Shown here: positions 1-7,821 of the stretch, one piece after another
Layout: every line of letters begins with the position of its first letter
How positions within the stretch are numbered: position 1 is the stretch's first letter
DNA from: JACJXF01 sp964349045
GTDB taxonomy: Bacteria; Bacteroidota; Bacteroidia; Bacteroidales; GCA-2748055
Length of the DNA: 23,149 nt
Direction of reading: 5' to 3'
NCBI GenBank assembly: GCA_964349045.1
Contig: CAYGFI010000070.1
Span: forward strand, 1-23,149
Notes under the pieces: model-generated
Database searches by the model: none
Seen by the model: the letters and a program-made list of their open reading frames with translations, nothing else
Told to the model about the DNA's origin: nothing
Translations under genes and position numbers: made by a program

Positions 1-1
1 G

Positions 2-1858
2 GAAAAGGTTTTAGCAAGAGGTGTGGACTTACAATCATTAAATATGACAGATGCGGTTGATGGAGAGTCTGCTTCCGGAACATTTGTACCCCCGGACTTC
101 AATAATGGAGATGGGTCATGGACCGGATGGGCTGTAGCCGATGAAAATCCGAATGATAACATGAAAGCGATTCACCTGGAATACACTCCTGGAAATGCCG
201 CTCCCAATTTTAATAACTGGGTTTCAAAGGCGACCAATCCAAACAATCCCTGGGGATTTTTATCAGTAAGATGTATTCGAACCGCTATGCCTTTGTCGCC
301 TGTGTCGGGCAGTATTGTGATACAAAAAACTGGAAGTGGTTTTATAGCAACGGATATGGAAAATGGTAATGGCATTCTATACGAAAGTAGCAGTGCAGAT
401 GATCTTTTTCAGACAACTTTTGCTATGATAAAGGAAAAGGGAACAATCTTTATCGAAGAAGGAGAATATCAGATATCAAATTCATTGAAGTTAAAATCAG
501 GTATAACAATCATTGGAGTAAATAATCCTGTAATAAGGAAAAAAACAGGAGGAGATATCATAATTGGCACAAATGTGTCGGATGTGGTTTTAAAGAAACT
601 TACTTTTAAAGGAGATATTAATCAGCCAATATTTAGCAGGGGAATATTAATCGGAGGATTTTCTGAACATATTCAAATTGATTCTTGTGTTATTGATAGT
701 GTGTCTGGTGATGGGATAGTCCTGGAATCAAATAATTGCATGTTCATAGATATAACCAATAGTACAATCACAAATTGTAAGGGAGGTGGTGGCATAGCCC
801 TTAGTGCCAGGTATTGTCTGATAAAAGGAAATATAGTAAAATACACAAGATATCACACCATCATCGTTACCCAAGGTGGGTCGAATCACAAAATTATTGG
901 TAATTACGTGGAAGGCTCAGGAAAATTCAGAAAAACAAGTGATGACTTTTGCCACGGTATAGCCATAGATGGTGCTTCCGGAACAAGACCAGGATATAAT
1001 AACCAGGTACTGGGAAATGAAATTATCAATCCGGGGATGGCAGGAATAGAAATAGCCGATGGTCAGGATTCAGTAATTGTCAGAGATAACATTATCAGAA
1101 ATTCAGGATATCTGAATGTAGGGTGGGATTACGGGATAGCTTTTGGAGGTGGTTTTGCGACAAATGTTTGTGCTGAGATCGTAAACAATAAAATTTATAA
1201 ACCCAGAGGAACAGGCATTGCAATAGAATGCGCAAGTGGGGATTATGTTGAAGATGTAAGGATTGATAGTAACTATCTTGAAAACGGAGCTATGGAAGGA
1301 ATCTTTATCGGAGCAGCCAAAGATATAACTGTTAACTATAATGAGATAAAAGGTTTCGCGTTGAATGGAATTGTGATTACTAAAAACAATCAATCTCATA
1401 TAATACCAACAAATATAATAATAACAAATAACATTGTCTCAGGTTCTAAAAGTTATGGTTTGAGTCTTGATGGAGGAAACAATATTACTATAAAGGATAA
1501 TAACTTCTGTAGCAATACACTTGGGGGACTGATAAGAGTTTCAGCAGCCCTTAATCTTTTTATAAATAATAATAATTGTGCTTTAGATTTCAGTAATACC
1601 TTAGGAATTACTAAAGAACCGGAGATGAAAATTATCTCTGGAGCTAGGGGAGTATATAAAATAGAAGGTTTGAATTCTCAGCGAACAACATTGACTGTGG
1701 TTGATATGATGGGAAGAAAGATTTTCTCAAGGCAGTATGATAAGACAGAGCCGATCGAATTCTCACTTCCCAGTGCAAAACAGATTTATCTGGTTAATCT
1801 ATATAATGAAAACGGAGAAATCTTATTCTCAAACAAGTTATTGAAAATTGATGAATAA
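2..1858 (+). CDS. Secreted right-handed beta-helix protein with T9SS-type tail (5' partial)
   Basis: The reading frame is open to the left edge, so the gene begins outside the window; an in-frame GTG at 23 is not a convincing start. Counting from that GTG, roughly residues 1-90 form a small domain ending in GFLSVRCIRT, which resembles the end of formylglycine-generating-enzyme-like or Fibrobacter-type lipoprotein domains (a tentative match). Residues about 130-530 are repeated short strands rich in I, N and G (patterns such as IIGNYVEGSG and IRDNIIRNSG style turns), typical of the parallel beta-helix fold of pectate-lyase-like proteins and some glycosidases. The last ~75 residues (VVDMMGRKIFS, then IYLVNLYNENGEILFSNKLL) look like a type A sorting domain of type IX secretion. 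The protein is therefore probably secreted or cell-surface attached. A polysaccharide lyase, glycosidase or adhesin role is possible; the substrate cannot be read from the sequence. Confidence 0.75.
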   Translation, partial: EKVLARGVDLQSLNMTDAVDGESASGTFVPPDFNNGDGSWTGWAVADENPNDNMKAIHLEYTPGNAAPNFNNWVSKATNPNNPWGFLSVRCIRTAMPLSPVSGSIVIQKTGSGFIATDMENGNGILYESSSADDLFQTTFAMIKEKGTIFIEEGEYQISNSLKLKSGITIIGVNNPVIRKKTGGDIIIGTNVSDVVLKKLTFKGDINQPIFSRGILIGGFSEHIQIDSCVIDSVSGDGIVLESNNCMFIDITNSTITNCKGGGGIALSARYCLIKGNIVKYTRYHTIIVTQGGSNHKIIGNYVEGSGKFRKTSDDFCHGIAIDGASGTRPGYNNQVLGNEIINPGMAGIEIADGQDSVIVRDNIIRNSGYLNVGWDYGIAFGGGFATNVCAEIVNNKIYKPRGTGIAIECASGDYVEDVRIDSNYLENGAMEGIFIGAAKDITVNYNEIKGFALNGIVITKNNQSHIIPTNIIITNNIVSGSKSYGLSLDGGNNITIKDNNFCSNTLGGLIRVSAALNLFINNNNCALDFSNTLGITKEPEMKIISGARGVYKIEGLNSQRTTLTVVDMMGRKIFSRQYDKTEPIEFSLPSAKQIYLVNLYNENGEILFSNKLLKIDE

Positions 1859-1925
1859 AAGGAGTCCAGTAGCTATTATGAAAAAAATTGAAAATGAAAT
1901 ATTTTAAAGGAAATTAACTAGTTAG

Positions 1926-2942
1926 ATGATGATAGTCGCATTGATTTTTATTGTACTCGGGGGAATCTCCCATGCAAGTTTTGGTCTTGGACAAAAACGA
2001 TTCGAACCCTTATCCTGGGAGGCATTCTGGCTTCCATTTGCTTTTATTTCAATGATTATTATTCCCTTGGTTTGGGCATTTACACTAGGCTCTGATGTTT
2101 GGGGAATCTTATCGGCTATTCCGATTAAAGTTTTTCTTTATACAACATTTTTTGGTGCGTGTTGGGGTTTGGCTGCCATTTTCTGGGGAAAAGCACTGGT
2201 CTGGATTGGCATGTCACTCACCTATGGTATCATCTTGTCTATCACCATGGCCACCGGTTCATTGATTCCCATGCTCAGGATAAAGGGGATTGCTCAATCA
2301 TCAGCTCTTCCTTTTATTTTATTGGGGACCGCTGTCATGTTTGGAGGTGTGGCACTGGTTACTTTGGCAGGGATCAGGCGGGATAGATTACAAATAGAAG
2401 AAGGTAAAAAGATAAAAGGAGTGGTTTCGGGAAAGTTATTCAAATTTGGTTTATTGATCGCCCTATTTTCAGGATTGCTTGGAGCTCTTCAGAACATTGG
2501 TTACGCGGAAGCACAGCGTACTGCACTGGAAATAGGTGCCGGTGATTCGGTAGCCAATCTAGTTTCCTGGATGATCGTTTTTATAGGAGGTTTTTTGGTA
2601 CAGGGGGGGTATACTCTGTATTTTTTAATTAAAAATAAAACTTACACAACCTATACTATTCGTCCTCTATGGAAACCCTGGTTAAAGATAGTTGTTACCT
2701 CGTTATTTTGGTTCGCTGCTTTAGCTTTTTACGGACAAGGAGCTGCTAAATTGGGTGAACTTGGAACATCTATCGGGTGGACAATGTTCCTCTCTCTCTC
2801 ATTAGTAATAAGTAATACGTATGCTTACTTTTTTGGAGAATGGCAAGAGTCCGTAAAACCATTGAGAATTCTGATGATTGGAAATGCTGTACTCCTATGC
2901 TCATGGATTGTTTTAGGGTATGCGAATTCGCTTTTACCATAA
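1926..2942 (+). CDS. rhaT: RhaT-family sugar:proton symporter
   Basis: This 338-residue inner-membrane protein has about ten hydrophobic segments and matches the L-rhamnose-proton symporter family in length (usually about 340) and in sequence: the N-terminal GGISHASFGLGQKRF, then GLAAIFWGKALVWIGMSLTYG, and a central cytoplasmic basic loop near residues 155-170 (GIRRDRLQIEEGKKIKG). RhaT imports L-rhamnose, and sometimes L-lyxose, with a proton. The start is fixed by a TAG stop immediately before the ATG at 1926; the next codon is also ATG, so 1929 is an alternative. It sits between the beta-helix gene and the URO-D/GH38 operon. No rhamnose isomerase, kinase or aldolase is in the window, so transport of a related deoxysugar released by the neighbouring enzymes is equally possible. 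Confidence 0.85.
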   Translation: MMIVALIFIVLGGISHASFGLGQKRFEPLSWEAFWLPFAFISMIIIPLVWAFTLGSDVWGILSAIPIKVFLYTTFFGACWGLAAIFWGKALVWIGMSLTYGIILSITMATGSLIPMLRIKGIAQSSALPFILLGTAVMFGGVALVTLAGIRRDRLQIEEGKKIKGVVSGKLFKFGLLIALFSGLLGALQNIGYAEAQRTALEIGAGDSVANLVSWMIVFIGGFLVQGGYTLYFLIKNKTYTTYTIRPLWKPWLKIVVTSLFWFAALAFYGQGAAKLGELGTSIGWTMFLSLSLVISNTYAYFFGEWQESVKPLRILMIGNAVLLCSWIVLGYANSLLP

Positions 2943-3118
2943 AAGTTCTTTTGAGTTCGCTTCGATATTATCAGCAAACTTGTGACCGGTGTTCTGTTTG
3001 CAATGTTTTTAGTTTCCACAATTATATTAAGCGTTTAGGGAAAAAGTAAATAGTTAAAATTCCAAGGTAAGACATTAGATTTCTTTAAACAGAGTATGTT
3101 AAAAACATATTTAATAAA
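2943..3118 (+). other. Intergenic leader between rhaT and the URO-D operon
   Basis: This 176-bp gap holds two things. The first is a short stop-bounded stretch (2955-3038) whose translation contains LVTGVLFAMFLVSTIIL, like a transmembrane helix at the end of a transporter; it has no start codon of its own near a ribosome site and may be a relic or chance. The second is a small inverted repeat at 3093-3111 just before the URO-D start. I see no convincing Bacteroidota promoter (TTTG, then TAnnTTTG); the nearest candidate, TAGATTTC near 3076-3083, lacks a well-placed upstream element. Confidence 0.4.
3093..3111 (+). repeat. Small inverted repeat in the leader of the URO-D gene
   Basis: TATGTT (3095-3100) and AACATA (3104-3109) are perfect inverted complements around an AAA loop, extendable by one G-T wobble and one A-T pair. 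It ends 7 bases before the ATG at 3119, so a folded RNA would lie next to the ribosome binding region. In such A/T-rich sequence it could be chance. Confidence 0.3.
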
Positions 3119-4270
3119 ATGAATAGTAAAGAAAGAGTTTTAACAACATTAAACCATCAGGAACCGGATAAAATTCCTTTTGACCTGAGTGGTTCACTTG
3201 TAACAGGAATTCATCGAATCGCCTACGATAACTTAAGAGATTATTTAGGATTGGAAAAAAGAGAGACGAAACTCTTTGATTTAGTTCAGGGCCTTGCCTT
3301 AGTAGAGGATGATATGCTGGAACGTCTCCGGGTTGATACGCGAGGTGTTTTAACGGGTAGTTCAAGCGGATGGCAGATGAAAATGGAGGAAGCTCCGGGC
3401 TTTGAACAGTATCGCGATATTTGGGATATCACCTGGCGCAAGCCTATTCCTCACGGATTGTATTACGACATTGTGCGCAGTCCGCTGAAGGGTAAAACTC
3501 TCGATGAAGCAAAAAAATACTTATTTCCGGAAGCGAAAGACGAAAAACGCCTCCTAGGAATCAAGCAGAGAGCCAGTGAACTGGGAAATAGTGGTTCGCT
3601 TGTAATGCTGGGTTGTTCGGGAATGACGGCAGGACTATTCCAACAACTTCAATGGATTATGGGACATGAGTATTGTTTTTTGTGTATGTTGGCAGATCCT
3701 GATCTGATACATTACCTGATACAAAGATTAGCCGAAACGGATATTGGATTCTGGGATTGGGCTATCCCCTATCTTGGAGATGATATCAAAGTCGTACTAT
3801 ATTCTGATGATTTTGGCTTACAAAACGCACCTGCAATCAGTCATGAAATGTTTGAAACTTTTTTTAAACCATGGTATTCCAAAATATTCTCAACAATAAA
3901 GAAACACCAACCTGATATTAAGATATTTTTTCATAGTTGTGGATCTTCCCGGTTCATTATTCCTGATCTTATTGAGTCCGGCGTGGATATTTTCAACCCG
4001 GTTCAGACCAATGCAGCGGATATGGATCCCTTTCAACTTAAGAAAGACTTCGGAAAAGATATTACTTTTTGGGGCGGAGGAATTGACACACAAAAGGTCT
4101 TACCTTTTGGAACCAGGCAAGCGATTATAGATAATGTGAAGATGCACATCGATGCACTTGCTCCCGGTGGAGGGTTTGTTTTTGCTACTATCCATAATAT
4201 CCAGGCGGATGTGCCCCCCGAAAATATAATGACCATGTGGGAGGCATTACAAAAATATGGAAATTATTAA
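3119..4270 (+). CDS. Uroporphyrinogen decarboxylase family protein (MtaA/CmuA-like)
   Basis: A 383-residue cytoplasmic protein of the URO-D superfamily (PF01208), a TIM barrel. It starts with MNSKERVLTTLNHQEPDKIP, the usual opening of the non-HemE branch (ERV..al..qePDriP), and lacks the N-terminal Arg-rich RQAGRY motif that true HemE uses, so it is unlikely to make coproporphyrinogen. It has the HxC motif (H272-S-C274-G) that in methyltransferases MtaA and CmuA supplies zinc ligands for methyl transfer. The third ligand, a Cys near the C-terminus in MtaA, falls where this protein has ATIHNIQADVPPENI (H359), a variant I recall as common in uncharacterised members. No signal peptide. It opens an operon of exported glycosidase-like genes, with the next start only 11 bp downstream. 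A methyltransferase role on methylated sugars is a guess; no corrinoid protein gene is seen here. Confidence 0.85.
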   Translation: MNSKERVLTTLNHQEPDKIPFDLSGSLVTGIHRIAYDNLRDYLGLEKRETKLFDLVQGLALVEDDMLERLRVDTRGVLTGSSSGWQMKMEEAPGFEQYRDIWDITWRKPIPHGLYYDIVRSPLKGKTLDEAKKYLFPEAKDEKRLLGIKQRASELGNSGSLVMLGCSGMTAGLFQQLQWIMGHEYCFLCMLADPDLIHYLIQRLAETDIGFWDWAIPYLGDDIKVVLYSDDFGLQNAPAISHEMFETFFKPWYSKIFSTIKKHQPDIKIFFHSCGSSRFIIPDLIESGVDIFNPVQTNAADMDPFQLKKDFGKDITFWGGGIDTQKVLPFGTRQAIIDNVKMHIDALAPGGGFVFATIHNIQADVPPENIMTMWEALQKYGNY

Positions 4271-4281
4271 AAATAATTCTT

Positions 4282-7200
4282 ATGAAAAAGGTTTATAAAC
4301 TATCTATGATTGTGTTATCATTTTTTCTTTCACTAATAGAGATAGCCAGTTTTGGGCAAGAGAAGAGAGATGTAAATATCCCCTATTCACAAGCAGATTA
4401 TGGAGTAACAGTAATCAATAATAGTCATGGGTATGAGATCGCTCCAGGTTGGTGGGGCTGGTATGGAGGTAGTGAAGCTGTATGTGATACCATTGGCGGA
4501 TTAGCCCGATATGTAATTGCAAATCAAGATACCCATTATGGATTTGAATATGACGGAATTTCCTGGCAATTTATTGATAAGTATTTTCCTGTTGCTTCCT
4601 ATGAAGTTAGAAATGCCTTAAAGATGGGGAAAATGGATATTGTTGGAGGTACTTTTGGTGGCCATCTGCCATATATTGTAGGTACAGAGTCAAACCTCCG
4701 ACAAATGCTATTTGGAACAAAAGCAATTTACGAATCGGTTGGTACAAATGTAAACACATATAACTATCAGGAATTTATGATCTATCCTCAACTTCCTTAT
4801 GCGCTTCATGGAACAGGTATTGAGTATTCTATGTATCAAAATACACTTGCTATTTGTGGTAGGGTTTTTAATAAATTCAGGGGCAAAGGATTATGGCAGT
4901 CCAATGATGGTGCAACCGTGAAGGCACTGGTACATGATCCTAATCTGGAGGTCACCTGTTGGGATGTTCTCAATCTAAGATCATCCCCGTTTACACTTAG
5001 TCAGTATTTTAGTAAGTTAGATTATTCAGATGCAAATATTTATAATCCCAGCGAAAATGAATTTCAATTTGATGCAGGTGGTTTTGCTGCTTCGTATGGC
5101 AATCAGGCTGCAATCTATATCAACCAATCTGAGCGCACACTTCTTTTAGCCGAGAAATTCTCAACCTTGAGTTACCTTATGGGAGGGAACGATTTTGCAC
5201 CTCAGCTCGAAGCGGGGTGGAAAGCCCTGCTTGGTTCACAAAACCACGACATTACATATTGTGGTAGTGAGATTTATTGTGCCGAGACCGGATGTTCTGA
5301 TTATGAAGGTGGAAAATACCTTTTTAGTACCGCGAAAAAACTGGCCGATAATGTACTTAAGAGCTCACTTGAACATCTTGCATCTTCCGTGAATACTACT
5401 TTCAAGGAAAATGGAAAATCTCTTGTAGCCTTTAATCCTCATGGCAATGTGCATAACGATGTTGTTGAAAAAGAAGTAATGCTTAACAAAGGAGAAGCTA
5501 AAGATCTGATAGTGAAATATATGGGAATTGAAGTGCCTTATCAGTTATCCGGGGTTGAGAAATATGATGATGGCTCTATAAAAAAGGCCAACGTTGTTTT
5601 TTGGGCCAAGGATATGCCTACCCTCGGATACCGTGCTTATGACCTGGTTTATTTAAATAATGAAATAGAAAAAGCAACCGGTTCTGTTCAGATTAGTAAA
5701 GACAGAATTCAAAATAAATTTTTCGATCTTGCTCTTACTGAGGAAGGTGAAGTGCTGGCAATACTTGATAAACAACTGAATAATAAACTAATACTTGGCG
5801 TCGATACAGATGTTGAAACCAGAGTGGTTTACCTGCCTTTCGACAGAACCACTGCATATCGTTTCAGAAGCACACTGAGCCTGATGGATCATTATTGGCC
5901 CAGAGGATACGAAATCATTGAACATGGACCAGTACGAACAGTAATGTTAACAAAATACGAATCACCAAATGCTAACATCAGCATGTATCAGACCCTCTAT
6001 GAAGAGTTGGATCAGATAGACGTGAAAATTGTTTATAAATCAAAACATCACTCCGGTGATTTGATGGACATATCTCCCGGTGACCAAAGAGAAAAACTCT
6101 TTATGGACTTTATCTTGCCTGAAAATGGAGATGTGAGGTGTAATACCGTTGCTGATTATTTAGAGGATAGAAGAGACTATTATTTTTCCAATTCCTGGGT
6201 TGATTTTCAGGGTTATGAAGGAGATAAATTTATGATTATGCATGAAGGATTGCATTCATGGCATAAAACTTTTGCTTCGGAGGTTACCCGTAATAAAAGA
6301 GAAAGAGTGCTGGCTTGTGAACTTGCAATTACGGTAAATGAATATATTCCAGGGATGCTTAGATTCAATCAAAGATCATCAGACGAAGGAGAGGTTACAC
6401 ATCGTTTCTCGATTGTTAGTGGTAATGATATAAGTGTTCAGAAGAACGAAAAACGGGTGCAAAGTTTCTACTTTCCGCTCATTGCAGTTGAACAATCGAA
6501 GCATAAAGGAGACTTCAAAGAGAAGTTTTTCCTTGAGACCGGAGATGATTTAATACTTCAGGCTTTTTACCATGACGTAGCATCTGGAAAGGAGCCCGTA
6601 ATGAGGCTTTGGAATCCTTCCAAAAAAGAGGTCAATACCTTCGTGAAAACTAATTTTGGTGCCACTCAAATTCAGGAGATACGCCTCGATGGAATCGCTG
6701 AAAAAGAGAGTATCAGTATTAATAATTCAGTAACTATGTTTCCGGTATCACTTAAGACCATTAAATTCAATGATGCAAAGCCAATAAAACCTTTTTCCAA
6801 ACCCGGGTTAAAATTTGCTACGATAGCCTATAAACAGAAAGGTGGCACCTATTGTTTCGATGCACCAATGCAGGTATACAGGTACAACCATAACAATGCG
6901 ATATTTGAAGATAAAGAAGGACTTGAATATAGTATTACCGATCCTTTTGAAGACATTCCAATTAATTTTGATCAACCTGAGATAAAAGATAATTACAAAT
7001 ATTACAAGACAAAAGTCTATATATCTAAGAACTTTGAAGGACGTTCTATCAGAGTTTTACATAGCTGGGGACTAACCACACAGCATGGTATTATCACTTG
7101 TGGTTTAACTGATGATTATAAAAACAGGGCTGATGAACCCGTGACTATTTTTGTCAATGGAAAAGAGGTACTCACCTTCGATGGCAACATCAGCAACTAT

Positions 7201-7797
7201 GTAAGTTGTGGAGAGGAGAATGAGATTATGTTAAAAGTGCTGTATGAAAAAGTGCCTGAAGAGATTATCAATTCACGCCGGAGTAACCTGGAATATCAGG
7301 TAGTAGAGCTGGGAGGATTTTTTGAAAATATGACCTCGGCGTTTCTTCGTGTAGGTAAAAACATATCTCTTGAAAATATAACTAATGAGTATGATTGTAT
7401 ATTAAGTAATAGCGATTTTTCCGATGGGCTATCGAAATGGAATGTAACTGGAACAGTAAAAGACCAATTTGGGGAAAACGGACAGGGCAGTAATCGACTG
7501 GTTGTTATCTCTAATGGAGAAGTGTCTCAAAATATTACCATTAAACCGGGTAATTATTACTTTACGGTTGATACAAAGATAGAAACCGGAGCTTATATTT
7601 TATCTGTTAGGTTACCTGATGGAAAAACGTATGAAACCACTATAGACGAGAATGCAAAATGGCAAAACAACAGGGTGAAATTTATCGTTCCCGAGGATGT
7701 TAATAATGCCACTATTTCCATCCGATCGGAGAGTGGAAGGATACTGCTTGATGATGTTCATGTTTTCGCAAATAAAGTGGCTAAAGAGTTTATTTAA
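4282..7797 (+). CDS. Exported GH38-like multidomain protein A (divergent active site)
   Basis: The start is placed at ATG 4282, not at an in-frame ATG at 4237 inside the previous gene, because 4282 opens a clean signal peptide (Lys-rich start, hydrophobic core, cleavage near residue 25-26, SFGQ). The 1171-residue product has a GH38-like catalytic region (about 40-330) with NSHGYEIAPGWWGW, VGGTF, ESNLRQMLFGTK and SQNHDI; GH38C-type beta-sandwich regions (about 470-835; NKFFDLALTEEGEVLAI and VASGKEPVMRLWNPS); a sugar-binding-like beta domain (about 855-1020, VTIFVNGKEVLTFDG); and a CBM4/9-like C-terminal module (about 1040-1171, SNSDFSDGLSKW). In GH38 enzymes zinc is held by His-x-Asp, the catalytic Asp and a later His. 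Here H49 and H322 remain, but the HxD Asp is Tyr51 and the catalytic Asp position is Gln163 followed by Glu164. It is probably periplasmic. Activity as an alpha-mannosidase is doubtful; glycosidase of changed specificity or glycan binding are alternatives. Clear paralogue of the protein at 10637-14071. Confidence 0.75.
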   Translation: MKKVYKLSMIVLSFFLSLIEIASFGQEKRDVNIPYSQADYGVTVINNSHGYEIAPGWWGWYGGSEAVCDTIGGLARYVIANQDTHYGFEYDGISWQFIDKYFPVASYEVRNALKMGKMDIVGGTFGGHLPYIVGTESNLRQMLFGTKAIYESVGTNVNTYNYQEFMIYPQLPYALHGTGIEYSMYQNTLAICGRVFNKFRGKGLWQSNDGATVKALVHDPNLEVTCWDVLNLRSSPFTLSQYFSKLDYSDANIYNPSENEFQFDAGGFAASYGNQAAIYINQSERTLLLAEKFSTLSYLMGGNDFAPQLEAGWKALLGSQNHDITYCGSEIYCAETGCSDYEGGKYLFSTAKKLADNVLKSSLEHLASSVNTTFKENGKSLVAFNPHGNVHNDVVEKEVMLNKGEAKDLIVKYMGIEVPYQLSGVEKYDDGSIKKANVVFWAKDMPTLGYRAYDLVYLNNEIEKATGSVQISKDRIQNKFFDLALTEEGEVLAILDKQLNNKLILGVDTDVETRVVYLPFDRTTAYRFRSTLSLMDHYWPRGYEIIEHGPVRTVMLTKYESPNANISMYQTLYEELDQIDVKIVYKSKHHSGDLMDISPGDQREKLFMDFILPENGDVRCNTVADYLEDRRDYYFSNSWVDFQGYEGDKFMIMHEGLHSWHKTFASEVTRNKRERVLACELAITVNEYIPGMLRFNQRSSDEGEVTHRFSIVSGNDISVQKNEKRVQSFYFPLIAVEQSKHKGDFKEKFFLETGDDLILQAFYHDVASGKEPVMRLWNPSKKEVNTFVKTNFGATQIQEIRLDGIAEKESISINNSVTMFPVSLKTIKFNDAKPIKPFSKPGLKFATIAYKQKGGTYCFDAPMQVYRYNHNNAIFEDKEGLEYSITDPFEDIPINFDQPEIKDNYKYYKTKVYISKNFEGRSIRVLHSWGLTTQHGIITCGLTDDYKNRADEPVTIFVNGKEVLTFDGNISNYVSCGEENEIMLKVLYEKVPEEIINSRRSNLEYQVVELGGFFENMTSAFLRVGKNISLENITNEYDCILSNSDFSDGLSKWNVTGTVKDQFGENGQGSNRLVVISNGEVSQNITIKPGNYYFTVDTKIETGAYILSVRLPDGKTYETTIDENAKWQNNRVKFIVPEDVNNATISIRSESGRILLDDVHVFANKVAKEFI

Positions 7798-7821
7798 CTT
7801 GAAAAAGTAAAAATTATAATA

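Noticed and set aside
2840..3049. Cys-rich 69-codon ORF overlapping the end of rhaT
   Set aside because: Mostly an out-of-frame shadow of rhaT; its Cys pairs do not form a recognisable metal-binding domain.
3119..4270. Reading this gene as hemE (heme biosynthesis)
   Set aside because: The HemE N-terminal RQAGRY signature is missing and an HxC methyltransferase-type motif is present.
4237..4281. Upstream in-frame start for GH38-like protein A inside the URO-D gene
   Set aside because: It would put a 15-residue extension before a clean signal peptide; ATG 4282 fits export and operon spacing better.
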